DNA from: CAZQXD01 sp964597315
GTDB taxonomy: Bacteria; Pseudomonadota; Gammaproteobacteria; Competibacterales; Competibacteraceae
Reading direction: 5' to 3'
DNA: 12,775 bases
NCBI GenBank assembly: GCA_964597315.1
Contig: CAZQXD010000093.1
Location: 1-12,775 of the forward strand
Below, piece by piece: positions 6,410 to 12,775 of the stretch (position 1 is the stretch's first letter; each line of letters starts with the position of its first letter). The position numbers and the translations under genes are program-made. Under the pieces are notes generated by a model. That model made no database searches, had not been told where the DNA came from, and saw nothing but the letters and a program-made list of their open reading frames with translations.

Positions 6410-6416
6410 GCATAAC
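6410..6416 (-). other. Cassette-boundary core site (GTTATGC on minus)
   Basis: The plus strand reads GCATAAC here and matches exactly the core at the methylase end of the attC-like site (complement of 4589-4595). It lies 64 bases upstream of the endonuclease start, where the 5' boundary of a cassette should be. The sequence beyond it (CTTGTTATGC on minus) does not fold into a recognisable attC, so this may be a half site, an eroded site or a secondary insertion target. Confidence 0.5.
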
Positions 6417-6435
6417 AAGTCATTATACGGTTCTG

Positions 6436-6661
6436 TATATCCCCTAGGCCCGATATAGGATCAACAGATTAACAGTGCTTGTGAAAACCGCCCACGGTAT
6501 TCGGCGCCGTCAATCAGACCGAAACCAGCGACGGGGATCGGGGCGCCCAACGGGAAGGTTGGCCGGCGCCCGACCACGGCTCGACGCAACCTCGCTGGAA
6601 AGCCCAGGCGGAGCAGCGACACGCCGCCCACGAACAAGGTGAACTCGCTTCCCTTCAGTGA
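6436..6661 (+). pseudogene. Broken remnant of a second mscS gene
   Basis: Frame 6475 onward reads VLVKTAHGIRRRQ, matching VLVKTAHDVRRSQ of the intact MscS with mostly third-base changes. The next bases jump to the QTETSDGDRG codons. Relative to the intact gene, 282 bp are missing (its 3221-3502) and one base is added, which shifts the frame. The following 147 bp (6515-6661) are almost identical to the end of the intact gene. Upstream, YIP then a TAG stop (6445) and RINRLT may be the remains of the VVIPNSDIYTN region, but this part is weak. The N-terminal two thirds are absent. It is probably the relic of a tandem mscS paralogue. Confidence 0.8.
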
Positions 6662-6662
6662 G
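6515..6662 (+). repeat. 148-bp direct repeat, right copy
   Basis: Second copy of the mscS 3' end, shifted by exactly 3,012 bases from 3503-3650. Six mismatches were counted, five of them clustered in the last 36 bases (6627-6662). Together the copies bracket the vapBC and restriction-modification DNA. Recombination between them would delete 3,012 bp including both systems. Confidence 0.92.
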
Positions 6663-6697
6663 GTCGTGGCCCCATGCGTAACGCCTTGGGAAAGGCC

Positions 6698-9259
6698 CTA
6701 CCCTGTCCGTTCCGCCCCTTGCCGGACCTCCTGCCCCTCGCAGAGCAGAAATGCCTCTCGCAAGGTGGCTTTGAGTACGTTATCCAGCACCGGCTTGGCC
6801 AGGAACTTAAAGACCGCCCCTTCGTTGATGGCGGTAACCAGGGTATTCATATCGCTTTTGCCACTGAGCACGATGCGCACCGTGCCGGGATACAGTTCCC
6901 GGACTCGGCGCAGAAACTCCGTACCCAGCATATCCGGCATCATCTGATCGGCGATCACCACATCCACATGGTGCCTGGCCATCAGTTCGAAAGCCTGGTC
7001 GGCGCTGTGGGCGGTCAGGATATGCAGGCCCTCGGGGCGCAGCACCCGCTCCAGGGAGGCGGTGACATTCGGTTCGTCGTCGAGCAGCAGCAGGGTGCGA
7101 CTACTCAGGTTTTCATCTTCCCGCCACAACGGCCGGGAAGTTGAGCGCAGCAAGTCGGCCACCTGCTGGGAGGACACCGGATGGCTAAAGAAAAAGCCCT
7201 GCACCTCGTCACAATGCCGCTCTCGCAGAAACGCCTGCTGGGCCGCCGTCTCCACGCCTTCGGCAGTCACCCCCAATTTCAGGCTATGGGCCATGGACAC
7301 CACCGCCAGAGCCACCGCCGCGTCGTTGGGGGCGGTGGTGATATTGTTTACGAAAGAGCGATCGATCTTCAGACGGTCGATGGGAAAGCGCTTGAGATAG
7401 CTCAGACTGGAATACCCCGTGCCGAAGTCGTCAATGGCCAGTTGCACCCCTAGGGCCTTGAGGCGGTGCAGGGTATCAATGGCTTCCTCCGCATCGTCCA
7501 TCAGCAGGCTTTCGGTGATTTCCAGCTCCAGACATTCCACGGCCAGGCCGGTTTCATCCAGAATCCGCCTTACGGTCTCCACCAGGTTTTTTTGAGCAAA
7601 CTGCCGAGCCGACAGATTCACCGCCATGCGCAGTGGCGGCAGCCCCTCGTCCTGCCAGGCCCGGGCCTGGGTGCAGGCGGTTCTCAGCACCCACTCGCCA
7701 ATGTCGATAATCAGCCCGGTCTCCTCGGCCAGGGAGATAAACTCGCTGGGGGGTACGGTACCCAACTCCTGACTGTGCCAGCGCAACAGCGCCTCCACCC
7801 CGACGATAGGACCGTTCCAAAGGTCCACCTGGGGCTGGTAATGAAGATACAGTTCCTGGCGCTCCAGGGCCTTGCGCAGATTGTTCTCCAGGGTCAAACG
7901 CCGCAGGGCGGCCACGTTCATGGACTCGGCATAGAACTGATACAGATTTTTGCCGGCGCGCTTGGCATGGTACATGGCGGTGTCGGCGTTTTTGAGCAGG
8001 GTCTCGGTGTCCTCGCCGTCATAAGGAAATACCGCGATACCGATGCTGGGGGTGACCACCACTTCATGGCCGGTCAGTTGCATGGAGCGAGCCAGGCCAT
8101 CCAAAATTCTTTGGGCCACGATGGTAGCGTCGGACACCTGGTGAATCTCGGTGAGCAGCACCGTGAACTCATCGCCTCCCAGCCGGGCCACCTGGCGATG
8201 GTGATCATCGATCTCCAGGCGGATCACACAATCGCTGCTGCGCACCCCGCTCAGCAGCCGTTCGGCCACCTCTTTGAGCAACAGGTCGCCCACAGTATGG
8301 CCCAGGGTGTCGTTGATGCGCTTGAAGTCGTCCAGGTCCAGAAACAGGACGGCGGCGATGCGATCGTGGCGATGGGCCAGTTCCAGGGCGTGCTGGACCC
8401 GTTCCTTGAACAGCCGGCGGTTGGCCAGCCCCGTCAGGCTGTCGAAATAGGCCAGATGCTGGATCTGTTCCTCGGCCTTGCGCAACTGGGTGATGTCCTG
8501 CACCGTACCGGACAGGCTCAGCACCCGGCCGTTACCATCCGACAGGCATTCGCTCTGGTGCTGAACGATCCACTCCCGGCCGTCGGCTGACACGATGCGG
8601 TGACTGAACTCGCCGGCCTCCCCCTTTCTGAGGGCGGATACCAGCCAGTCTCGGAGCGGGCTGCGGTCGTCGGGGTGGGTGACTTCCAGAAATGCCGCCA
8701 GGCCGGGCTCGACCGCGCCGGGCTCCTGTCCCAGCAGCCGATAGAGCTGGCCGGACCAGGTGACCTCATCGGTGGCCAGGTCCCACTCCCAGTTGCCTAG
8801 CCGGGCGATACGTTGGGCGTCGGCCAGCCGGGTCTCGCTGCGCTCCCGATCCCGTAGCGCCTGGCTGGCTCGCAGCATATAGCGCAAGCGATGGCCCAGT
8901 ACCAGCCAACTGATGGGCTTGGAGGCAAAGTCGGTAGCCCCCACCTGGTAGGCCCGCTCGATGGACTCCACATCGTTGAGGCCGGTGACCATCAGCACCG
9001 GCAGATTTCTGCCTCCCGGCAGAGTCCGCAGTTGCCGGCAGGACTCGAATCCGTCCATGCGGGGCATTTCCACGTCCAGCAGCACCAGTTGCGGGCGCGC
9101 CTCGGCAAACAGCTCCAGGGCCTGTGCGCCGTCCTCGGCCAGAGTGACGTTGAATCCCTGCTGGCCGAGATATTGTTGCGCCAGCATTCGGGCCGTGATG
9201 TCATCGTCCGCCACCAGCACCCGGGGCCTCTCGCTTCCATCATTTGGTTGTTGATTCAT
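6698..9259 (-). CDS. REC-PAS-GGDEF-EAL-REC c-di-GMP response regulator
   Basis: A cytoplasmic protein of 853 residues that should make and/or break cyclic di-GMP under phosphorelay control. REC1 (about 12-130) has the acidic pocket D18-D20, phospho-acceptor D62, T92 and K114. A PAS domain follows (about 148-260, GNWEWDLATDEVTW). The GGDEF domain (about 268-440) has an intact GGDEF at 361-365. The EAL domain (about 452-700) has EALLRW (E489), N548, E580, DDFGTG (610-615), K631 and E667, all expected in active phosphodiesterases. REC2 (about 721-840) has D771 in IADQMMP and K822, with Ser instead of Thr in LSG. Between the RSSD inhibitory-site motif (340-343) and GGDEF there is an extra stretch of about 12 residues. 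The ATG overlaps the preceding Hpt stop by four bases (ATGA), so it is coupled to the hybrid kinase gene. Confidence 0.96.
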   Translation of the reverse strand: MNQQPNDGSERPRVLVADDDITARMLAQQYLGQQGFNVTLAEDGAQALELFAEARPQLVLLDVEMPRMDGFESCRQLRTLPGGRNLPVLMVTGLNDVESIERAYQVGATDFASKPISWLVLGHRLRYMLRASQALRDRERSETRLADAQRIARLGNWEWDLATDEVTWSGQLYRLLGQEPGAVEPGLAAFLEVTHPDDRSPLRDWLVSALRKGEAGEFSHRIVSADGREWIVQHQSECLSDGNGRVLSLSGTVQDITQLRKAEEQIQHLAYFDSLTGLANRRLFKERVQHALELAHRHDRIAAVLFLDLDDFKRINDTLGHTVGDLLLKEVAERLLSGVRSSDCVIRLEIDDHHRQVARLGGDEFTVLLTEIHQVSDATIVAQRILDGLARSMQLTGHEVVVTPSIGIAVFPYDGEDTETLLKNADTAMYHAKRAGKNLYQFYAESMNVAALRRLTLENNLRKALERQELYLHYQPQVDLWNGPIVGVEALLRWHSQELGTVPPSEFISLAEETGLIIDIGEWVLRTACTQARAWQDEGLPPLRMAVNLSARQFAQKNLVETVRRILDETGLAVECLELEITESLLMDDAEEAIDTLHRLKALGVQLAIDDFGTGYSSLSYLKRFPIDRLKIDRSFVNNITTAPNDAAVALAVVSMAHSLKLGVTAEGVETAAQQAFLRERHCDEVQGFFFSHPVSSQQVADLLRSTSRPLWREDENLSSRTLLLLDDEPNVTASLERVLRPEGLHILTAHSADQAFELMARHHVDVVIADQMMPDMLGTEFLRRVRELYPGTVRIVLSGKSDMNTLVTAINEGAVFKFLAKPVLDNVLKATLREAFLLCEGQEVRQGAERTG

Positions 9260-9690
9260 ATGTTTACGCAGCCTGTTTGCTTTTCCGTTAGCGCCGCCTG
9301 AGCGAGCTCGAACTCGGCCTCGACGGCCGTCAGCAGTGTCTCGTTGCGGCTAAGGTCAGCGGCCCGTCCGGCCTGCTCCAGTTCCTTGCACAGTTCGGCC
9401 AGTTTTGTTGCCCCCATATTGGCGCAACTGGACTTGAAACCATGGGCCGCCCGGCGCACCGCTTCCGAGTCCCCGGCGGCCACGGCCTCGCGCAACTGCC
9501 GCAGATCATCGGGGGATTTGTGCAGAAAGGCATCCACGAGTTTGGTGAAAAACTCTCCCGTGCCATCCAAGCTCCATAACTGTTCTATTATTTTTTCATC
9601 AAATACCGGCTGATCGGGTTCGCCCGACGCAACGGCGCCCGACGCAACGGCGCCCGACGCAACGGCGCCCGACGCAACGGCGCCCGACGC
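9256..9690 (-). CDS. C-terminal part of hybrid kinase: Ala-Ser-Gly linker and Hpt domain (after gap)
   Basis: This frame runs open from the assembly gap: ASGAV repeats, EPDQPVFDEKIIEQLWSLDG, then an Hpt domain of about 100 residues. The phosphorylatable histidine is in AAHGFKSSCANMGATKLAEL. Hpt domains relay phosphate from a receiver domain to another response regulator. A stand-alone Hpt protein starting at TTG 9570 would be possible, but it would lack its first helix, which lies upstream in the same open frame, and it has no ribosome site. The repeat phase joins this frame to the kinase if the true gap is 2 plus a multiple of 15 bases. I therefore read it as the kinase's own C-terminus, giving a tripartite BarA/EvgS-like kinase. 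The TGA stop overlaps the ATG of the c-di-GMP gene. Confidence 0.85.
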   Translation of the reverse strand, partial: ASGAVASGAVASGAVASGAVASGEPDQPVFDEKIIEQLWSLDGTGEFFTKLVDAFLHKSPDDLRQLREAVAAGDSEAVRRAAHGFKSSCANMGATKLAELCKELEQAGRAADLSRNETLLTAVEAEFELAQAALTEKQTGCVNI

Positions 9691-9848
9691 NNNNNNNNNN
9701 NNNNNNNNNNNNNNNNNNNNNNNNNNNNNNNNNNNNNNNNNNNNNNNNNNNNNNNNNNNNNNNNNNNNNNNNNNNNNNNNNNNNNNNNNNCGGCGCCCGA
9801 CGCAGCGGCGCCCGACGCAGCGGCGCCCGACGCAGCGGCGCCCGACGC
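9621..9848. repeat. 15-bp tandem repeat (minisatellite) encoding an ASGA(A/V) linker
   Basis: On the right of the gap (9791-9848) the unit CGGCGCCCGACGCAG occurs almost four times. On the left (9621-9690) the variant CGCCCGACGCAACGG occurs about 4.7 times. The two blocks differ by one base per unit, changing ASGAA to ASGAV on the minus strand. Copies within each block are exact. The repeat links the second receiver domain to the Hpt domain. Total copy number is unknown because the gap falls in the array. Confidence 0.95.
9691..9790. other. Assembly gap of exactly 100 N
   Basis: A run of 100 N is the customary placeholder for a gap of unknown size. It sits within the 15-bp tandem repeat, where short reads commonly fail to assemble. 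It makes the kinase appear to change frame into RRAPLRRAPL and stop at 9588, which is not real. Confidence 0.97.
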
Positions 9849-12692
9849 CTGCCCTGCCTCCCCCCTCAACCAGCGGACCAGGACCGCTTCCAGTTGCGAC
9901 TTGCTGAACGGTTTGGACAGATAATCGTCCATGCCCGCCTCCAGACAGCGGGTCCGGTCACTCTCCAGGGCGTTGGCGGTCAGGGCGATGACCGGCAGCC
10001 GCTGGCCGTCGTTTCGGGCGGTCTCTTCGTCGCGAATCCGCGCCGTGGTCTGATACCCGTCCATCTCTGGCATCTGACAGTCCATCAGCACCAGATCAAA
10101 GGAGTTTTCGGCCAGCTTGGCCAGGGCCTCCAGCCCGTTAACGGCCACCTCGGCCCGCACCCCCAGCAGGCGCAGAATCTCCAGAGCCAATTCGCGGTTG
10201 ACCGGATGGTCCTCCACCAGCAGCACCCGTCCGCCCAGGGCCGGTCCGGACTTGGGCGCCGAAACGTCAGGATCGGGCGTCTTTCGTGCTGATACCGCGC
10301 CACTGGCCAGTACTTCGGCCAGGCAGTCGTGCAGTTCCGACTGGCGCACCGGCTTGGTGAGGTGGTGCAGAATACCCGCCTTCCGGCAGGACTGGCGCTC
10401 GTCGATCCCATCCACGGAACTGAGAATCATCATGCCGACCCCTTTGATCAGGGGGTCCTGTTTTACGGTTCTAGCCAGTTCCAAGCCATCCATGCCCGGC
10501 ATATGCATATCCAGGATCATCAGCTCGTAGGCTGCTCCGGAACTGGCCGCCTCCCGTAGCGCCTTCAGGGCCGCAGCCCCGCTATCGGTCAGCTCTACCT
10601 GCATACCCCAAGCCTGCAACTGATACTCCAGAATCTCCCGGTTGGTGGCGTTGTCATCCACCACCAGCACCCGTGCCCCACCCAAGCTCGGGCGCTGGCC
10701 GCTAGGCTCCAGACTGGCATTCCGCTCCCGGAGCAGGCGCAACTCGAACCAGAACACCGAACCCATCCCAGGCTCGCTTTCCACCTTCAGATCGCCGCCC
10801 ATCATCTCCACCAACCGCCTGGAGATGGCCAGTCCCAGACCCGTGCCCCCAAAAGTTCGGGTGGTGGAACTGTCGGCTTGGGAAAAGGATTCGAAGATCC
10901 GCGCCTGTTGCTCGGAGGCGATGCCGATCCCGGTATCCCTGACCTCGAAACCCAAGGTCAGAGCCTGTGCGCCGCGCTCCCGCTCCGTGACCCGCACCAC
11001 CACCTCGCCGTGCTGGGTGAACTTGATGGCGTTGCCCACCAGGTTGGTGAGAATCTGCCGCAATCGACCCGGATCGCCCCGCAAGATGTCCTGCAAGTCC
11101 GGCGGCAACTGCACCGCCAGTTCCAGGCCCTTGGCGTGAGCCCTGGCCGCCATCAGTTCGCCCAGGTCCTCCACCAGATCCCGCAAGCTGAAGGGCGTGT
11201 CGTCCAGGTCCAGCTTGCCGGCCTCGATCTTGGAGAAATCCAGGATATCGTTGATGATACCCATCAACGCCTCGCCGGAGCGGCGGATAGTGTCCATGAA
11301 GCGGCGCTGCTTGGGATTCAGGTCGGTTTCCAGCACCAAATCGGTCATACCCAGCACGCCGTTCATGGGGGTGCGAATCTCGTGACTCATGGTGGCCAGA
11401 AAATCACTCTTAGCGCGGCTAGCTTTCTCGGCGGCCTCTTTTTCTCGCCTGGCCCGCTGGATGTTTTTGCACAGTTCGATCTCCATAAACAGGAACGACT
11501 CCGCCAGCCGCCCCACCTCATCATTGTTGCGGGCCGCCAGGGTACGGACGGTTTCGTCTCCCTGATCCGTCTTGCCAAAGTCGTGGAGGGGCAGTTCCTT
11601 GGCGTATTGGGTGAGTATGTTCAGGGGCCGGGATATCTTGGCCACCAGCAGCCAGGCCGCCAGCACGCTCAGGCAGAAAATTAGCCCGATGATCAGGCTC
11701 TGGCGAGTGACCAGGAGCTGGGCCGGGGCTTGGATCTCCTCCACCGCCACCGCTACCGCCAGATACCAGTCGAAGGCTTTAAAATAGCTTGCAAACGCCT
11801 CTACCGGTGGATTACCGGGGGCGAAGGGATCGTCGTAGCGAATCGCGGTCCGATTCTCGTTGTGGGCATCCTTGAGCTGATCCAGCACCGCCTCTCTAGC
11901 CGCCGACATGCCGGACTCGGGGTCATAACCGGGAGGGGGTATCAATAACCGATTGTCACCGTCGAATAGAAATACATAACCGCTGTTGGCAATGCGGATC
12001 TTGGCGGCGGTCGTTTGCAGGACGTCCAGAATAGCGTCCATTTTCTTCTGGCTTTCCGCCTCGATGTTGTCGAAATCGACGGTGGCGGCCAAGGTCCAGC
12101 CCCAGCCCGGGATGGGAACGAAATGTCCCATATGCTTGCTGCCCTCGGCACGGCCAGGTTTGCGCCAGAAGAATACCGCGCCGTCCCCGGCTTCCGCCAA
12201 CACATCGTCACGCATCACCCGGTTGATCAATCGACCCTTGAGGTCCCTGAGACTAGCGATGGAGACCCCTATCATTGGGGGTTTCGGGTGGGCGAGAATC
12301 CGGCCCTGGCGATCGAAGATGAACAATTCGAGCTGGTCGAAGTCCACCGACTTCAGCCATCCCAGAGCCTGCTTTTGAGCCTCCTCGGGTGTCAACCAGC
12401 CCTGCTCCACCAATTCGATGAACTGGTCCAGCACCGTGGCGCTGACCACCGAGAAATGCCGCAGCTCGGTCTCCAGCCGAGTCAGGATCTCGATCTTGTC
12501 GGAAATCAATCGATTGTAGCCGCCGCGGATATTCAGCTCCACCAGTTGCAGCACATTCTGGGCGGCGGACTCCTCGGCCTGCCTCATGGCATGGCCCACG
12601 TCCCGGTGAGTGAAGTACAAAATCGCCGCCGCAGTGCTGGCCATGACCAGGGTCATCAGGACAATGATCTTGACCTTGAGCGAAATCAGCAC
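9791..12692 (-). CDS. Hybrid sensor histidine kinase, main part (Cache-like sensor, HAMP, HisKA, HATPase, REC, REC)
   Basis: Inner-membrane kinase; the part before the gap has about 967 residues. TM1 (8-27) and TM2 (332-351) enclose a periplasmic sensor of about 300 residues with two Cache-like halves (LFIFDRQGRILAHPKP; GYVFLFDGDNRLLIPPPGYD). HAMP follows (about 351-405), then HisKA with phospho-accepting H437 in SHEIRTPMNG. The HATPase domain has the N box NLVGNAIKFT (N554), DTGIGI and FGGTGLGLAISRRLVEMMGG. Receiver 1 has D728 (LMILDMHMPGMDG) and receiver 2 has D871 (LVLMDCQMPEMDG). A tandem-repeat linker then leads through the gap to an Hpt domain. I prefer GTG 12692, because GGGAGG precedes it by eight bases and the membrane segment follows at once. 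ATG 12752 would add 20 unlikely residues. The ligand is unknown. The neighbouring c-di-GMP regulator is the probable output. Confidence 0.93.
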
Positions 12693-12700
12693 GGGTCCCG

Positions 12701-12706
12701 CCTCCC
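12701..12706 (-). promoter_or_regulatory. Ribosome binding site fixing the kinase start
   Basis: The minus strand reads GGGAGG here, eight bases before the GTG at 12692. The alternative ATG at 12752 has no comparable purine-rich site, so this decides the start in favour of GTG. Confidence 0.7.
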
Positions 12707-12775
12707 TGTTTGGAGCGTGGACGGTCGTACTGACCGAGGCAGGTCCGATCATCGTGGCGTCTCGATATCCCGGTA

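Larger units (their letters stand above)
4530..6415 (-). mobile_element. Probable integron gene cassette carrying an EcoRV-like restriction-modification system
   Basis: The minus-strand unit begins at a GTTATGC core (complement of 6410-6416), contains endonuclease then methylase, and ends with an attC-like site whose distal core is at 4524-4530. CATAAC occurs at both ends (4525-4530 and 6411-6416) as expected for cassette insertion. The unit is clearly more AT-rich than the flanking chromosome. There is no integrase gene in the window, so it is either a cassette in a large array or a lone attC element that lost its integrase. The boundary at 6415 is less certain because no full attC or attI is visible beyond it. 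Confidence 0.62.

Noticed and set aside
6684..6697. GCCTT/AAGGC hairpin as terminator of the c-di-GMP gene
   Set aside because: The stem is only five base pairs and has no following T-run on the minus strand.
7466..8590. Long + strand open frame (374 codons)
   Set aside because: It is antisense to the well-supported REC-PAS-GGDEF-EAL-REC gene, has no recognisable domain, and is explained by high GC codon bias.
9588..9790. Kinase C-terminus RRAPLRRAPL ... RYLMKK
   Set aside because: It arises only from the arbitrary 100-N gap length; the repeat phase points to the Hpt frame.
9621..9848. CRISPR-like direct repeats
   Set aside because: The 15-bp units are contiguous with no spacers and are in frame within a protein linker; no cas genes are present.
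10878..11684. + strand open frame of 268 codons opposite the kinase
   Set aside because: Shadow of the HisKA-HATPase coding region; composition is Gln/His-rich and shows no family motif.

Overview
The window looks like part of a gammaproteobacterial chromosome. Its core genes have moderately high GC: ion-transport membrane proteins, and a large hybrid histidine kinase paired with a c-di-GMP enzyme. The phylum guess is inference from gene style and codon use only. No rRNA, tRNA or CRISPR was seen. The middle (about 3,890-6,470) is visibly more AT-rich than its flanks and is foreign accessory DNA.

Left part, + strand (1-3,649): a decayed P-type cation ATPase, of which only the N-terminal tip, the MITGDH motif and the last membrane segments remain, in three different frames. 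It is followed by a tight three-gene cluster encoding a DUF2254 membrane protein, a small potassium-channel-like protein with an altered selectivity filter, and an MscS mechanosensitive channel. All four suggest an ion and osmotic homeostasis locus.

Middle part (3,650-6,697): a vapBC toxin-antitoxin pair on + with a clear sigma70 promoter and palindromic operator, facing a two-gene restriction-modification operon on -. Both restriction-modification proteins closely match EcoRV endonuclease and its methylase as I remember those sequences, so GATATC is the predicted target. Between vapC and the methylase gene lies a 72-bp imperfect hairpin with the layout of an integron attC site. The methylase stop codon sits in its outer core and the vapC stop codon at its other end. 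A second CATAAC core lies just upstream of the endonuclease gene. The restriction-modification operon therefore looks like a 1.9-kb integron gene cassette with no integrase in view. The island is bracketed by a 148-bp direct repeat of the 3' end of mscS. The right copy belongs to a broken mscS paralogue.

Right part, - strand (6,698-12,692): a membrane hybrid histidine kinase (Cache-like sensor, HAMP, HisKA, HATPase, two receiver domains, Hpt), then with an ATGA overlap a REC-PAS-GGDEF-EAL-REC protein. The kinase is cut by a 100-N assembly gap inside a 15-bp tandem repeat. Repeat phase shows that the apparent frame break is an artefact of the gap and that the Hpt domain is the kinase's own C-terminus. 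Together the two genes form a phosphorelay that should control c-di-GMP turnover.
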